Source of the DNA: DATKZS01 sp035527835 [NCBI: bacterium] | GTDB taxonomy: Bacteria > RBG-13-61-14 | Direction: 5' to 3' | Assembly: GCA_035527835.1 (NCBI GenBank) | Contig: DATKZS010000181.1 | Coordinates: 1 to 43,305, forward strand | DNA length: 43,305 nt | Part shown: positions 19,033 to 25,943 of the stretch, piece by piece | How positions within the stretch are numbered: position 1 is the stretch's first letter | Layout: every line of letters starts with the position of its first letter | The notes under the pieces: generated by a model | The model's database searches: none | What the model was told of the DNA's origin: nothing | Seen by the model: only the letters and a program-made list of their open reading frames with translations | Program-made: the position numbers and the translations under genes

Positions 19033-19773
19033 ATGAACCGGGCAAAATTCCAGGACCGACTCCTCTACATGGCCTCTTCGCCGGCCGACTTTGCGAGGCT
19101 GCTTTATGCGACGGCGTCAAACCAATGGCACCGCGGGACCCGGTCCTTCGGGCCCAGGCGGGTGGCCTGCAATCTCTGCGGATGGCAAGGACGGCATTTC
19201 GACTATTTTCGGGAAAGGCATCACATCCGGAGAAACAGCCAATGCCCGGGTTGCGGCAGCCAGACCCGCCACCGTGAGCTGATCGCCTTCATCGGGAAGG
19301 AGATCAGCGTCTCCGGCAAGCTCGTCCTGGACATCGCTCCCGTCCCGCGCTACCGACAATGGTTCGAGTCCCGGGGGGCCGCATACGTCTCCATTGACAG
19401 GGGCGAAAGAAGCGCCATGGTCAGGATGGACATGACCAGGATGGCTTTTGCCGGCCGGCGGTTTGACCTGATTATCTGCTCCCACGTGCTCGAACATATT
19501 TCAGAGTTTGGCGATGCCCTTGCCGAGCTTGGCCGAGTGCTGAAGGATGACGGGGTCGGATTGGTTGCCGTGCCTTTTTCCCGGCAAGCGGCGTCCCGCC
19601 CGCTGCCGGAGCCCGACCACCAGGGCCACTGCCACGCGTTCGGCCGCGATATCGTGGACCGGATCGGCAGGGCCGGGTTCCGCGTCGAGGTCAAGCACTA
19701 CTCGGAGGCGAGGGACCAGGATGATCCGGCGAACCAGTTTTTCGCGGTGACCAAGAAACCAGGAGAATGGTGA
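19033..19773 (+). CDS. Class I methyltransferase with N-terminal zinc ribbon
   Basis: A 246-residue protein. Residues about 35-75 carry CNLCGW and CPGCGS, two CxxC pairs forming a zinc ribbon. The methyltransferase fold follows: LVLDIAPVPRY (motif I, degenerate), YVSIDRG, the FDLIICSHVLEHI motif typical of Methyltransf_11 proteins, and LKDDGVGLVAVPFS. The target is unknown; the zinc ribbon may bind RNA or protein. I chose ATG 19033, with AGGGAG eight bases upstream. The stop TGA overlaps the acyl-CoA dehydrogenase start by one base (TGATG), implying translational coupling that is unexpected for a metabolic dehydrogenase. TATATT at 18971-18976 may be its -10 box. Confidence 0.82.
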   Translation: MNRAKFQDRLLYMASSPADFARLLYATASNQWHRGTRSFGPRRVACNLCGWQGRHFDYFRERHHIRRNSQCPGCGSQTRHRELIAFIGKEISVSGKLVLDIAPVPRYRQWFESRGAAYVSIDRGERSAMVRMDMTRMAFAGRRFDLIICSHVLEHISEFGDALAELGRVLKDDGVGLVAVPFSRQAASRPLPEPDHQGHCHAFGRDIVDRIGRAGFRVEVKHYSEARDQDDPANQFFAVTKKPGEW

Positions 19774-20915
19774 TGGAAGCGGTTTTGTCCCCCCTGCACC
19801 GGGCCGTGCGGCGCGCGGCCCGGGCTTTTTGTGACCGGGAGATCGTGCCGATCGCGCTGGCGCTGGACCAGGAGGCGCGCTTTCCGTGGGAGGTGGCCGA
19901 GAAGATGGGCCGGCTCGGCTACTTCGGGATCCAGGCGCCGCGCGAGCTCGGCGGCGCGGGCCTGGACACGGTGAGCTACGCCCTGGTGATCGAGGAGATC
20001 TCGCGGGCGTGCGGGGGTCTCGGGCTGTGCGTGACCGTGCACAACAGCGTGGCGCTCTACCCGATCCTGGCGTTCGGCGATGACGGGCAGAAAAAGCGCT
20101 GGGCCGCGCCGCTCGCCCGCGGCGAGAAGATCGGGGCGTTTTGCTTGACCGAGCCGAACGCGGGCTCGGACGCGGCGGGGATCGAGGCCACGGCGCGGCG
20201 CGACGGCGATCATTACGTGGTGAACGCGAACAAGGTGTACGTGACCAACGGCGGGATCGCTGACGTGTGCCTGGTTTTCGCGCGGACGGACCCGAAGGCC
20301 GGCAGGAGGGGCATCTCGGTGGTGGTGGTCGAGCGGGGCACGCCGGGGTTCGCGGTGGGCGAGCTCGAGGACTTGTGCGGGATGCGGGCGAACCCGGTGA
20401 GCTCGATCACGCTCTCGGAGAGCCGCGTTCCGGCCGCGAACCTGCTGGGCCGGGAGGGCATGGGCCTGAAGATCGGGCTCGACGCCCTGGACACGGGCCG
20501 GATCGGGATCGCGGCGCAGGCCATCGGCATCGCGCAGGCGGCGCTGGAGGCGGCGGTGGCCTACGCCAAAGAGCGGCGGCAGTTCGGCGTGCCCATCGCG
20601 AAACACCAGGGCGTGGCGAATATGATCGCGGACATGGCCACGCAGGTGGAGGCGGCGCGGCTGATGATCCACCGCGCGGCGGACCTGAAGGACCGGGGAG
20701 TGCCGTTCACCCAGGAGGCGGCCATGGCCAAGCTCTTTGCCTCCGAGATTGCGAGCAAGGTCACGGACGCGGCGGTGCAGGTCCTCGGCGGATACGGCTA
20801 TTCCAAGTCCTACCACGTCGAACGCTTCTACCGCGACGCGCGGGTGACCCGGATCTACGAGGGCACGGCCGAGATCCACCGCATGGTCATCGCGCGGGGA
20901 GTGCTGGGGGCATAG
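19773..20915 (+). CDS. Acyl-CoA dehydrogenase
   Basis: A 380-residue flavoenzyme that oxidises acyl-CoA to trans-2-enoyl-CoA and passes electrons to an electron transfer flavoprotein. Visible family features are FCLTEPNAGSDAAG (FAD and substrate binding), the VNANKVYVTNGG segment, RRQFGVPIAKHQG, the QVLGGYGY motif and IYEGTAEIHR with the catalytic glutamate in the position used by short/medium-chain enzymes. Length is normal. AGGAG lies seven bases before ATG 19773; an in-frame ATG at 19767 is too close to it. The etfB/etfA pair follows about 190 bases downstream, so this is probably the dehydrogenase that feeds that flavoprotein. Chain-length preference cannot be read from sequence. Confidence 0.93.
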   Translation: MEAVLSPLHRAVRRAARAFCDREIVPIALALDQEARFPWEVAEKMGRLGYFGIQAPRELGGAGLDTVSYALVIEEISRACGGLGLCVTVHNSVALYPILAFGDDGQKKRWAAPLARGEKIGAFCLTEPNAGSDAAGIEATARRDGDHYVVNANKVYVTNGGIADVCLVFARTDPKAGRRGISVVVVERGTPGFAVGELEDLCGMRANPVSSITLSESRVPAANLLGREGMGLKIGLDALDTGRIGIAAQAIGIAQAALEAAVAYAKERRQFGVPIAKHQGVANMIADMATQVEAARLMIHRAADLKDRGVPFTQEAAMAKLFASEIASKVTDAAVQVLGGYGYSKSYHVERFYRDARVTRIYEGTAEIHRMVIARGVLGA

Positions 20916-20949
20916 GGTGGAGGATACATGGGAGGGTTGGATTTTTTTT

Positions 20950-21039
20950 GCCGCAGATGAACGCAGATGAACGCAGATGAACACAGATTAATACAAATTA
21001 GTCGGAAATTATCTGCGTTAATCTGCGTTCATCTGCGGC
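20950..21039. repeat. Inverted repeat of CGCAGATGAA units
   Basis: Perfect 19-base arms at 20950-20968 and 21021-21039 enclose further units of the same type (CGCAGATGAA, ACACAGATTAA). The element lies between the acyl-CoA dehydrogenase and etfB on the same strand. As RNA it would form a long hairpin. Confidence 0.88.
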
Positions 21040-21103
21040 CGTTTTGATTTTGCTGATATTCTGATTGCGGTCTAGGGATGAGTTTGGATTGCGAAGCGGG
21101 AAG

Positions 21104-21892
21104 ATGAAGATAATTGTTTGCATAAAATCGGTGGTGAAGTGGTCGGCGGGTGAGCCCGTGCTGGCGGAGGGGAAGCTCATGCGGACGGCGGAGGGGATGG
21201 AGCTTAACCCTTTTGACCGGCCGGCGCTGGAGCTTGGGCTCCGGCTCAAAGAGGAGAGGGGCGGGAGCGTGACGGCGCTCTCGATGGGTCCGGAGGCGGC
21301 CGAGGACGCGCTGTACGAGGCGCTGGCGCTGGGCGCGGACAAGGCGGTGCTGGCGTGCGACCGGGCGCTGGCGGGGTCGGACACGCTGGCGACGTCGTAC
21401 GCGCTGGCGGCGGCGGTAAAGAGGCTCGCTCCCTTTGACCTCATTCTTTTCGGGACGCGGACGGCGGACAGCGACACGGGGCAGGTGGGTCCGCAGACGG
21501 CGTCGCTCCTTTGCCTGCCGCTGGTGGGGTGGGCGTGGTCGGTGAAGGCCGACGGCGGCGGGATCGAGGTGGAGCGGCGGGTTGACGGGTTCAGGGAGAT
21601 CTATCAAGCTGACCTGCCCGCGGCGCTCACGGTGCACGCGGGCGCTCTCGTGCCGCGCGACGTGCCGCTTTATGGCATCGGGCCGGCGTTCGGCGCGGGC
21701 AAGATCGAGCGGCTCACCTGCGCGGAGCTGGGGCTGGACCCGGCGCGCATCGGGGAGAGGGGCTCGCCGACCCGGGTGGTCTCGATCAGGCCGGTCACGC
21801 GGGAGCGGAAGTGCGAGCTGATCGCGGGCACGGTCGAGGAGCAGGCGGAGGAAGTGGTGAAGCGGCTGCTGGAGAAGGGGCTGGTGGGGTGA
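21104..21892 (+). CDS. etfB: Electron transfer flavoprotein subunit beta
   Basis: A 262-residue EtfB, the AMP- or FAD-binding partner of EtfA that accepts electrons from acyl-CoA dehydrogenases. Typical features are MKIIVCIKSV at the start, NPFDRPALELGLRLKE, VTALSMGP, ALALGADKAVL, and the nucleotide-binding signature TADSDTGQVGPQTA. That signature resembles the TADGDTAQVGP form reported for electron-bifurcating ETFs, in which a second FAD replaces AMP; this is a pointer, not proof. ATG 21104 has GGGAAG immediately upstream. A repeat of GGCTTGGG units separates it from the etfA fusion, which starts 54 bases later. Confidence 0.93.
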   Translation: MKIIVCIKSVVKWSAGEPVLAEGKLMRTAEGMELNPFDRPALELGLRLKEERGGSVTALSMGPEAAEDALYEALALGADKAVLACDRALAGSDTLATSYALAAAVKRLAPFDLILFGTRTADSDTGQVGPQTASLLCLPLVGWAWSVKADGGGIEVERRVDGFREIYQADLPAALTVHAGALVPRDVPLYGIGPAFGAGKIERLTCAELGLDPARIGERGSPTRVVSIRPVTRERKCELIAGTVEEQAEEVVKRLLEKGLVG

Positions 21893-21930
21893 GGCTTGGG
21901 GCTTGGGGCTTGAGGCTTGGGGCTTGAGGA
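21891..21930. repeat. Tandem GGCTTGGG/GGCTTGAG units between etfB and etfA
   Basis: Five consecutive GAGGCTTGG-like units begin within the etfB stop codon and run to just before the etfA ribosome site. It is a single arm of the family seen as a perfect hairpin at 958-1038. Confidence 0.8.
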
Positions 21931-21946
21931 TTGAAGCGGAGGATAG

Positions 21947-23623
21947 GTGAGGAACGATCCGGAAATATGGGTGTACGTGGATTTGCGGAACGAGCGGCTG
22001 TTCGGGCTGTCGCTCAAGGTGTTGGGCAAGGCGCGGGAGCTGGCGGGAGCGGTGGACGGGAAGACGGCGGCGGTGGTGCTGGACGGCGGGCCCGGGGAGA
22101 CTCATGGGGAATGTCTGGCGGCGGAGGCGGCGGCTGAGAGCTGCGTGGCGCACGGGGCGGACCGGGTTTACGCGCTGACGCACCCGGAGCTAGGGGCGCC
22201 GCGCGCGGACACCCACGCGGCGGCGCTCGCGGAGTTCATCGGGAGGCGCGCGCCCGCGCTCGTGCTCTTCGCTCTGACCGGCCTGGGCCTGGAGGCGGCG
22301 GCCCGGACGGCGAGGATTTTGGGAGCGGGGCTGATCGCGGACTGTATTGACCTGAGGATTGATGGAGATTCGCGACCGCAGTCGCTCCCACCGGACAGTA
22401 TAGCGGGCCGGGTGGTGGCGACGTGCGCGGCGTGGGGCGGCGAGGTGATGGCGGAGATCGCGTACGCGGCGGGACAGCGGACGGGCCTGGCCACGGTGCG
22501 GCCGCTCGGGATGCGCGCGGTGGAGGCCAAGGGCGATCCGGGGACGGTGGAGCGGGTGGCGGTTGACGGGCTCCGGGCCCCGGCGGGACTCCGGCTATTA
22601 TCGTCGGCGGCGGAACCCGCGGAGCACCGGAAATTGGAGGAGGCGGAGGTAGTGGCGGTGGGCGGCGCGGGCCTCTCGAGCGCGGCCGGGTTCGGTCTGG
22701 TGCGCGAGCTGGCGGCGGCGCTGGGTGCGGAGGTGGGGGCGACGCGGCCGGCGGTGCTGGCGCACTGGACGGAGGAGGAGCGGCTGATCGGACAGACCGG
22801 GAAGACGGTGCGGCCACGCCTCTTGGTCTCGGCCGGGACCTCCGGCGCGGTCCAGTACACGGCGGGCATCATGGAGTCGGGGGCCATCGTCGCGATCAAC
22901 CGCGACCCGGAAGCGCCCATTTTCCACATCGCGGACATCGGGGTGGTGGCGGACGCAAAGACTTTTTTGCCCGCGCTGACGCGGAAGATAAAACAGGCCA
23001 AGATGCGGGCGCTGGCGGACATGCTGTGCGCGAAAGTTGGGGGCGTCGCGACTGAAGTCGCTCCCACGGATGGCGTTAATGGCGATGGTGGTGGAGGGCT
23101 GGGGGCGAAGGTGCGGGGTCTCCGGGAGGCTCAGGGGTGGAGCCGGGAGGAGATGGCCGAGAGCACGGGCCAGACCCCGGAGTTCATCGCGCAGGTGGAG
23201 GCGGACGAGGTGACGCCGTCGGTGGCCTTCCTGCTCCGGCTGGCGAAGGCGCTCAAGGTTGACCCGTCCGCGTTCCTGTCGGAGTCGGAGAAGTCGGCCA
23301 TCCGGGACCAGCGGTCTCGGGCGTTTGTGAAGCGCACGCAGAACTACTCGTACCAGACGCTCACGCCGGGGGCGGAGCACGAGCACCTGCGCGCGTTCAT
23401 GATCGTGATCGAGCCCCGGCAGGCGCACCAGCCCGTGGCCTACAAGCACGAGGGCGAGGAGTTCGTGTTCGTGATGGAGGGCGAGCTGGAGCTGACGGTG
23501 GGCGCCAAGGCCCTTCACCTGAAGCCCGGCGAGTCGCACCACTTCAACTCCGAGGTCACGCACAAGCTGAAAAGCCTCTCGGACCAGGCGACGCGGTGCC
23601 TGGTGATGCTGTATACGCCGTAA
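21947..23623 (+). CDS. etfA: EtfA fused to an XRE helix-turn-helix and cupin regulator
   Basis: A 558-residue three-part protein. Residues 1-360 are an electron transfer flavoprotein alpha subunit: IWVYVDLRN at the start, and the FAD domain with ERLIGQTGKTVRPRLLVSAG, SGAVQYTAGI and VAINRDPEAPIFHIADIGVV. Residues about 386-445 are an XRE-type helix-turn-helix (VRGLREAQGWSREEMAEST, TPSVAFLLRLAKAL). Residues about 480-558 are a cupin_2 barrel (YKHEGEEFVFVMEGELEL, LKPGESHHFNSEVTHKL). Free-standing XRE-cupin regulators are common; a fusion to EtfA is unusual. Two REP-like palindromes are translated inside the gene, at residues 142-149 and 367-374, the second exactly at the EtfA/regulator junction. 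There is no stop or frameshift at the junction, but an in-frame GTG at 23111 leaves a possible internal start. Start: GTG 21947 with GGAGG. Confidence 0.9.
   Translation: MRNDPEIWVYVDLRNERLFGLSLKVLGKARELAGAVDGKTAAVVLDGGPGETHGECLAAEAAAESCVAHGADRVYALTHPELGAPRADTHAAALAEFIGRRAPALVLFALTGLGLEAAARTARILGAGLIADCIDLRIDGDSRPQSLPPDSIAGRVVATCAAWGGEVMAEIAYAAGQRTGLATVRPLGMRAVEAKGDPGTVERVAVDGLRAPAGLRLLSSAAEPAEHRKLEEAEVVAVGGAGLSSAAGFGLVRELAAALGAEVGATRPAVLAHWTEEERLIGQTGKTVRPRLLVSAGTSGAVQYTAGIMESGAIVAINRDPEAPIFHIADIGVVADAKTFLPALTRKIKQAKMRALADMLCAKVGGVATEVAPTDGVNGDGGGGLGAKVRGLREAQGWSREEMAESTGQTPEFIAQVEADEVTPSVAFLLRLAKALKVDPSAFLSESEKSAIRDQRSRAFVKRTQNYSYQTLTPGAEHEHLRAFMIVIEPRQAHQPVAYKHEGEEFVFVMEGELELTVGAKALHLKPGESHHFNSEVTHKLKSLSDQATRCLVMLYTP
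22371..22391. repeat. REP-like palindrome inside the etfA coding sequence
   Basis: GCGACCGCAGTCGC followed by TCCCAC forms a short imperfect hairpin, read in frame as residues RPQSLPP. It matches the copy at 23047-23067 at all but two or three positions. Related GTGGGAGCGACT-type REPs are known in Pseudomonas and Xanthomonadaceae. Confidence 0.8.
23045..23067. repeat. REP-like palindrome at the EtfA/XRE fusion junction
   Basis: GCGACTGAAGTCGC, a 6-base stem with a 2-base centre, followed by TCCCAC. It is translated as VATEVAP between the end of the EtfA domain and a glycine-rich linker leading to the helix-turn-helix. Confidence 0.82.
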
Positions 23624-23624
23624 T

Positions 23625-23652
23625 GGTTTGTGGTTTGTAGTTTGTGGTTTTT
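23625..23652. repeat. Tandem GGTTTGT units
   Basis: Three to four GTTTGTGGT-like units follow directly after the stop codon of the etfA fusion. T-rich, without a clear stem. Confidence 0.6.
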
Positions 23653-23718
23653 GGCCGGCCGTTGGCCGCCGCTTCCTTCCCCCCGGCCCGTTTCCATCAA
23701 GCCTCGGACATTTATCCA

Positions 23719-23747
23719 TTGTGGCCCGCGCGCGTCCGTGCGATAAT
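23719..23747 (+). promoter_or_regulatory. Possible promoter for the CPBP-like gene
   Basis: TTGTGG (23719-23724), a 17-base spacer and GATAAT (23742-23747), ending 10 bases before ATG 23758. The -35 box is weak. Confidence 0.4.
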
Positions 23748-23757
23748 CGGTATTCTG

Positions 23758-24525
23758 ATGGACCGGAAAGAGGCCGCTTCGCGGGCGTTCAAGATGAGCT
23801 TCATGGACGCGCGGAACCGGGTGCATAACGCGGTGCTGCTGGCGGGCGCGGTGATGCTCCTCAGTCTTCCCATGTTCTATTACCAGTACGCGCACATGAT
23901 GCGGCCGGTGTTCGCGCACGCGCCCACCTTAAAACAGCTCAAGCTCCTGGCGCTGGGTCAGTCCATCATCCTGTTCGCGCCGGCCCTGGTCTGCTCCCTG
24001 GTCGGGTTCCTGTATTACGAGCGGCTGGGGCTGCCCGGGCCGGGGCGGCTTGGGGAGCTCAAGCGCTGGGTCCCGCTGTCGCTGCTTTTGGGGCTGGCGC
24101 TCATCGTTCCCTCCTATTACCTCACGGACCGGCACATGCTGGCGGTCTTTCCGGAGGCGTACCCGCGGCCGTGGGCGTGGGCGCTGGCATGGGCGGCGGG
24201 GAACTCGCTTTCGCAGGAGGTGGTGGCGCGGTTCGGGCTACTTTCCATCGGCGTGTACCTGCTGCGCTGGCGGGGCCATAAGGGCCATCCGGCGGCCGCC
24301 ATCGCGGTGGTGTCGTTGTTCGCGGCCGTGTGCTCGCTCCTGTTCTTCCAGAGGCTCGGGCTCTCCGGGCTGATCGAGCCCCGACGCGCCCTGGCTTCGC
24401 TGGCCCTGGTCTTTGGCGTGCAGTGGGTGCTTTGCGAGGTCTACGTCAGGAAGGGTCTGGCCGCATCGCTTTGCCTGCACCTGGGGCTGAGCGCGCGGCT
24501 GGTGGTATATTGTTTTATCCGCTGA
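23758..24525 (+). CDS. CPBP-like intramembrane protein with degenerate protease motif
   Basis: A 255-residue protein with about seven membrane helices. The layout resembles the CPBP (CAAX protease and bacteriocin-processing) family. Near residue 145 the sequence NSLSQEVVARFGLLSIGVYL stands where active members have EExxxR; here it reads QEVVAR, so the first catalytic glutamate is replaced by glutamine. Near the C-terminus LCLHLGLSARLVVY holds a histidine where CPBP proteins have HxxxN, but the asparagine is replaced by alanine. The protein may be an inactive relative or belong to a different membrane family. I chose ATG 23758; the frame is open further upstream but that part is not membrane-like and overlaps the repeat tract. 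No Shine-Dalgarno sequence is evident. Confidence 0.6.
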   Translation: MDRKEAASRAFKMSFMDARNRVHNAVLLAGAVMLLSLPMFYYQYAHMMRPVFAHAPTLKQLKLLALGQSIILFAPALVCSLVGFLYYERLGLPGPGRLGELKRWVPLSLLLGLALIVPSYYLTDRHMLAVFPEAYPRPWAWALAWAAGNSLSQEVVARFGLLSIGVYLLRWRGHKGHPAAAIAVVSLFAAVCSLLFFQRLGLSGLIEPRRALASLALVFGVQWVLCEVYVRKGLAASLCLHLGLSARLVVYCFIR

Positions 24526-24552
24526 GGAGAGGAGGAGCTGGGTAGCGAGGAT

Positions 24553-24631
24553 CGCGGAACGCGGAGCGCGGAGAGCATTGGCGTGAGGATATAGCCCCAA
24601 GCCCCATGCCTCAAGCCACAGGCCCCAAGCC
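24553..24631. repeat. Tandem GCGGAGCGCG units and CCCCAAGCC-type arm
   Basis: Units of the type CGCGGAACG (24553-24573) and then CCCCAAGCC/CCTCAAGCC units (24593-24631) fill the convergent gap between the CPBP-like gene and the flavoprotein gene. Two repeat families are therefore adjacent here. Confidence 0.65.
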
Positions 24632-24636
24632 GTCTC

Positions 24637-25833
24637 TCACCTCTTCTTCTTCCTCTCCCCTTTCTGCCGGGCGAGGAAGTTGACCACGACCTCTCCGGCG
24701 TATTTGAGGGCATCGGATTTGACCTTGGGCTTCAGGGTGTCATAGTCCTGCATTCCGGCGACCAGCTCGCGGGTGATGATGCGGACGGAGGGGCTGTAAT
24801 CGAGGCAGAAGCCGATGACGCGGAGGGTGAAGGGGCGGTAGAACTTCTCGGTCACCCGGCTTACCTTTCCGATGCTGAGCCGGGCCATGGTTTTCCAGGA
24901 CTGGGGGTAACTTTTCATGCCGTCGCGGTCTTCCGAGCAGACGGCCTTGCCGAGCAGCTCCGCGGTCTTGAAGGCATAAAAGATGCCCTCTCCGGTCAGG
25001 GGATCGGCGCTGCCGGAAGCGTCTCCGATGAGCGCCCATCCGTCGCCGCTGAGCTTGGGGTCCTCGAACGAGGCGGTGCGGAGCGCGGGCAGGAACCAGG
25101 CGCGCTCGCCCGAGAGGTCGGGGATTTCCAGCCCGGCCCGGCCAAACTCGTCCTCCACAAACTCATGGAGCCGGGCGGACAGGTCCTCGTCCTTGGCCTC
25201 GCCGCGCTCCAGGGCGATGCCGACCGCGGTCGCGTCGTTTCTCGGGAAGATCCAGGCGTAGCCCTGGAACCCCTTGAAGAACCTCAGGACGAGGGGCAGC
25301 TTGACCTTGCCCGGCAGGAGCGCGAAATGGGTGAGGCACAAGTCCTCCCGCGGGAACTTGCCGGCGAACGCCTTGCGCACGATGCTGCCCACGCCGTCGG
25401 CTCCCACCACGAAGTCGGCCTTATACTGTCCGGCATCAGTGCGCAGGACCATGGCCTCTCCCTCGGGTTCCACGGCCATGACCTTTTGCTGATGAAAGGC
25501 CGCGCCCTCGGCCAGGGCCATGTCGAGGAGTTTTTGGCCGAGCCCCTGCCGGGAGATGGTGACCATGGGCCAGGTCAGGGAGAGCGAGACCCTGCGGCCG
25601 AAGGGGAACTGCATTTTGAGGCGGCGGTGGACCCTGCCCTCGGCCACCAGGTTCTTGAGCTCGGGGTACTCCCAGACGATCTTGGGCGAGAGCCCTCCTC
25701 CGCAGGGTTTTTCCCACGGGGCCTTGTGGTCGAAGAGCATGACGCTCTTGCCGTTCCTCGCCAGCAAATAGGCGAGCCGTGAACCGGCCACGCCCGCGCC
25801 GACGATGGCGATAGTCTGCGGCGGACTTTTCAT
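24637..25833 (-). CDS. Geranylgeranyl-reductase-family FAD-dependent oxidoreductase
   Basis: A 398-residue flavoprotein. It opens with the dinucleotide-binding motif AIVGAGVAGSRLAYLLARNG, followed by FDHKAPWEKPCGGGLSPK, which is the family's PCGGG segment at the substrate/FAD interface, DFVVGADGVGSIVRKAFAG, and GWALIGDASGSADPLTGEGIFYAF, the second FAD motif. Relatives reduce isoprenoid double bonds in archaeal lipids, quinones or chlorophyll side chains; bacterial members have mixed or unknown substrates. The C-terminus is strongly basic (QKGERKKKR), suggesting contact with membrane phospholipids. A well-formed promoter lies so close that the mRNA should be nearly leaderless. The neighbouring acyl-CoA/ETF genes are on the other strand. 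Confidence 0.88.
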   Translation of the reverse strand: MKSPPQTIAIVGAGVAGSRLAYLLARNGKSVMLFDHKAPWEKPCGGGLSPKIVWEYPELKNLVAEGRVHRRLKMQFPFGRRVSLSLTWPMVTISRQGLGQKLLDMALAEGAAFHQQKVMAVEPEGEAMVLRTDAGQYKADFVVGADGVGSIVRKAFAGKFPREDLCLTHFALLPGKVKLPLVLRFFKGFQGYAWIFPRNDATAVGIALERGEAKDEDLSARLHEFVEDEFGRAGLEIPDLSGERAWFLPALRTASFEDPKLSGDGWALIGDASGSADPLTGEGIFYAFKTAELLGKAVCSEDRDGMKSYPQSWKTMARLSIGKVSRVTEKFYRPFTLRVIGFCLDYSPSVRIITRELVAGMQDYDTLKPKVKSDALKYAGEVVVNFLARQKGERKKKR

Positions 25834-25841
25834 GGGAAAAG

Positions 25842-25870
25842 ATTATTCACCGCTAGAGGGGTCAAGTCAA
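25842..25870 (-). promoter_or_regulatory. Promoter for the flavoprotein gene, predicted leaderless
   Basis: On the minus strand TTGACT (25870-25865), a 17-base spacer and AATAAT (25847-25842). The -10 box ends 8 bases before ATG 25833, so transcription should start within about 3 bases of the start codon. No Shine-Dalgarno sequence is present. Confidence 0.6.
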
Positions 25871-25943
25871 GAAGAGCGATGGGCTGGTCCGTGCGTTTGC
25901 GCTTGGAGCCGGGACGGCGGCGGCACTTGCCGATGGCCCGGGG

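Noticed and set aside
20950-21039. CRISPR array
   Set aside because: Units are 8-10 bases with no constant spacers and are arranged as inverted arms. No cas gene is nearby.
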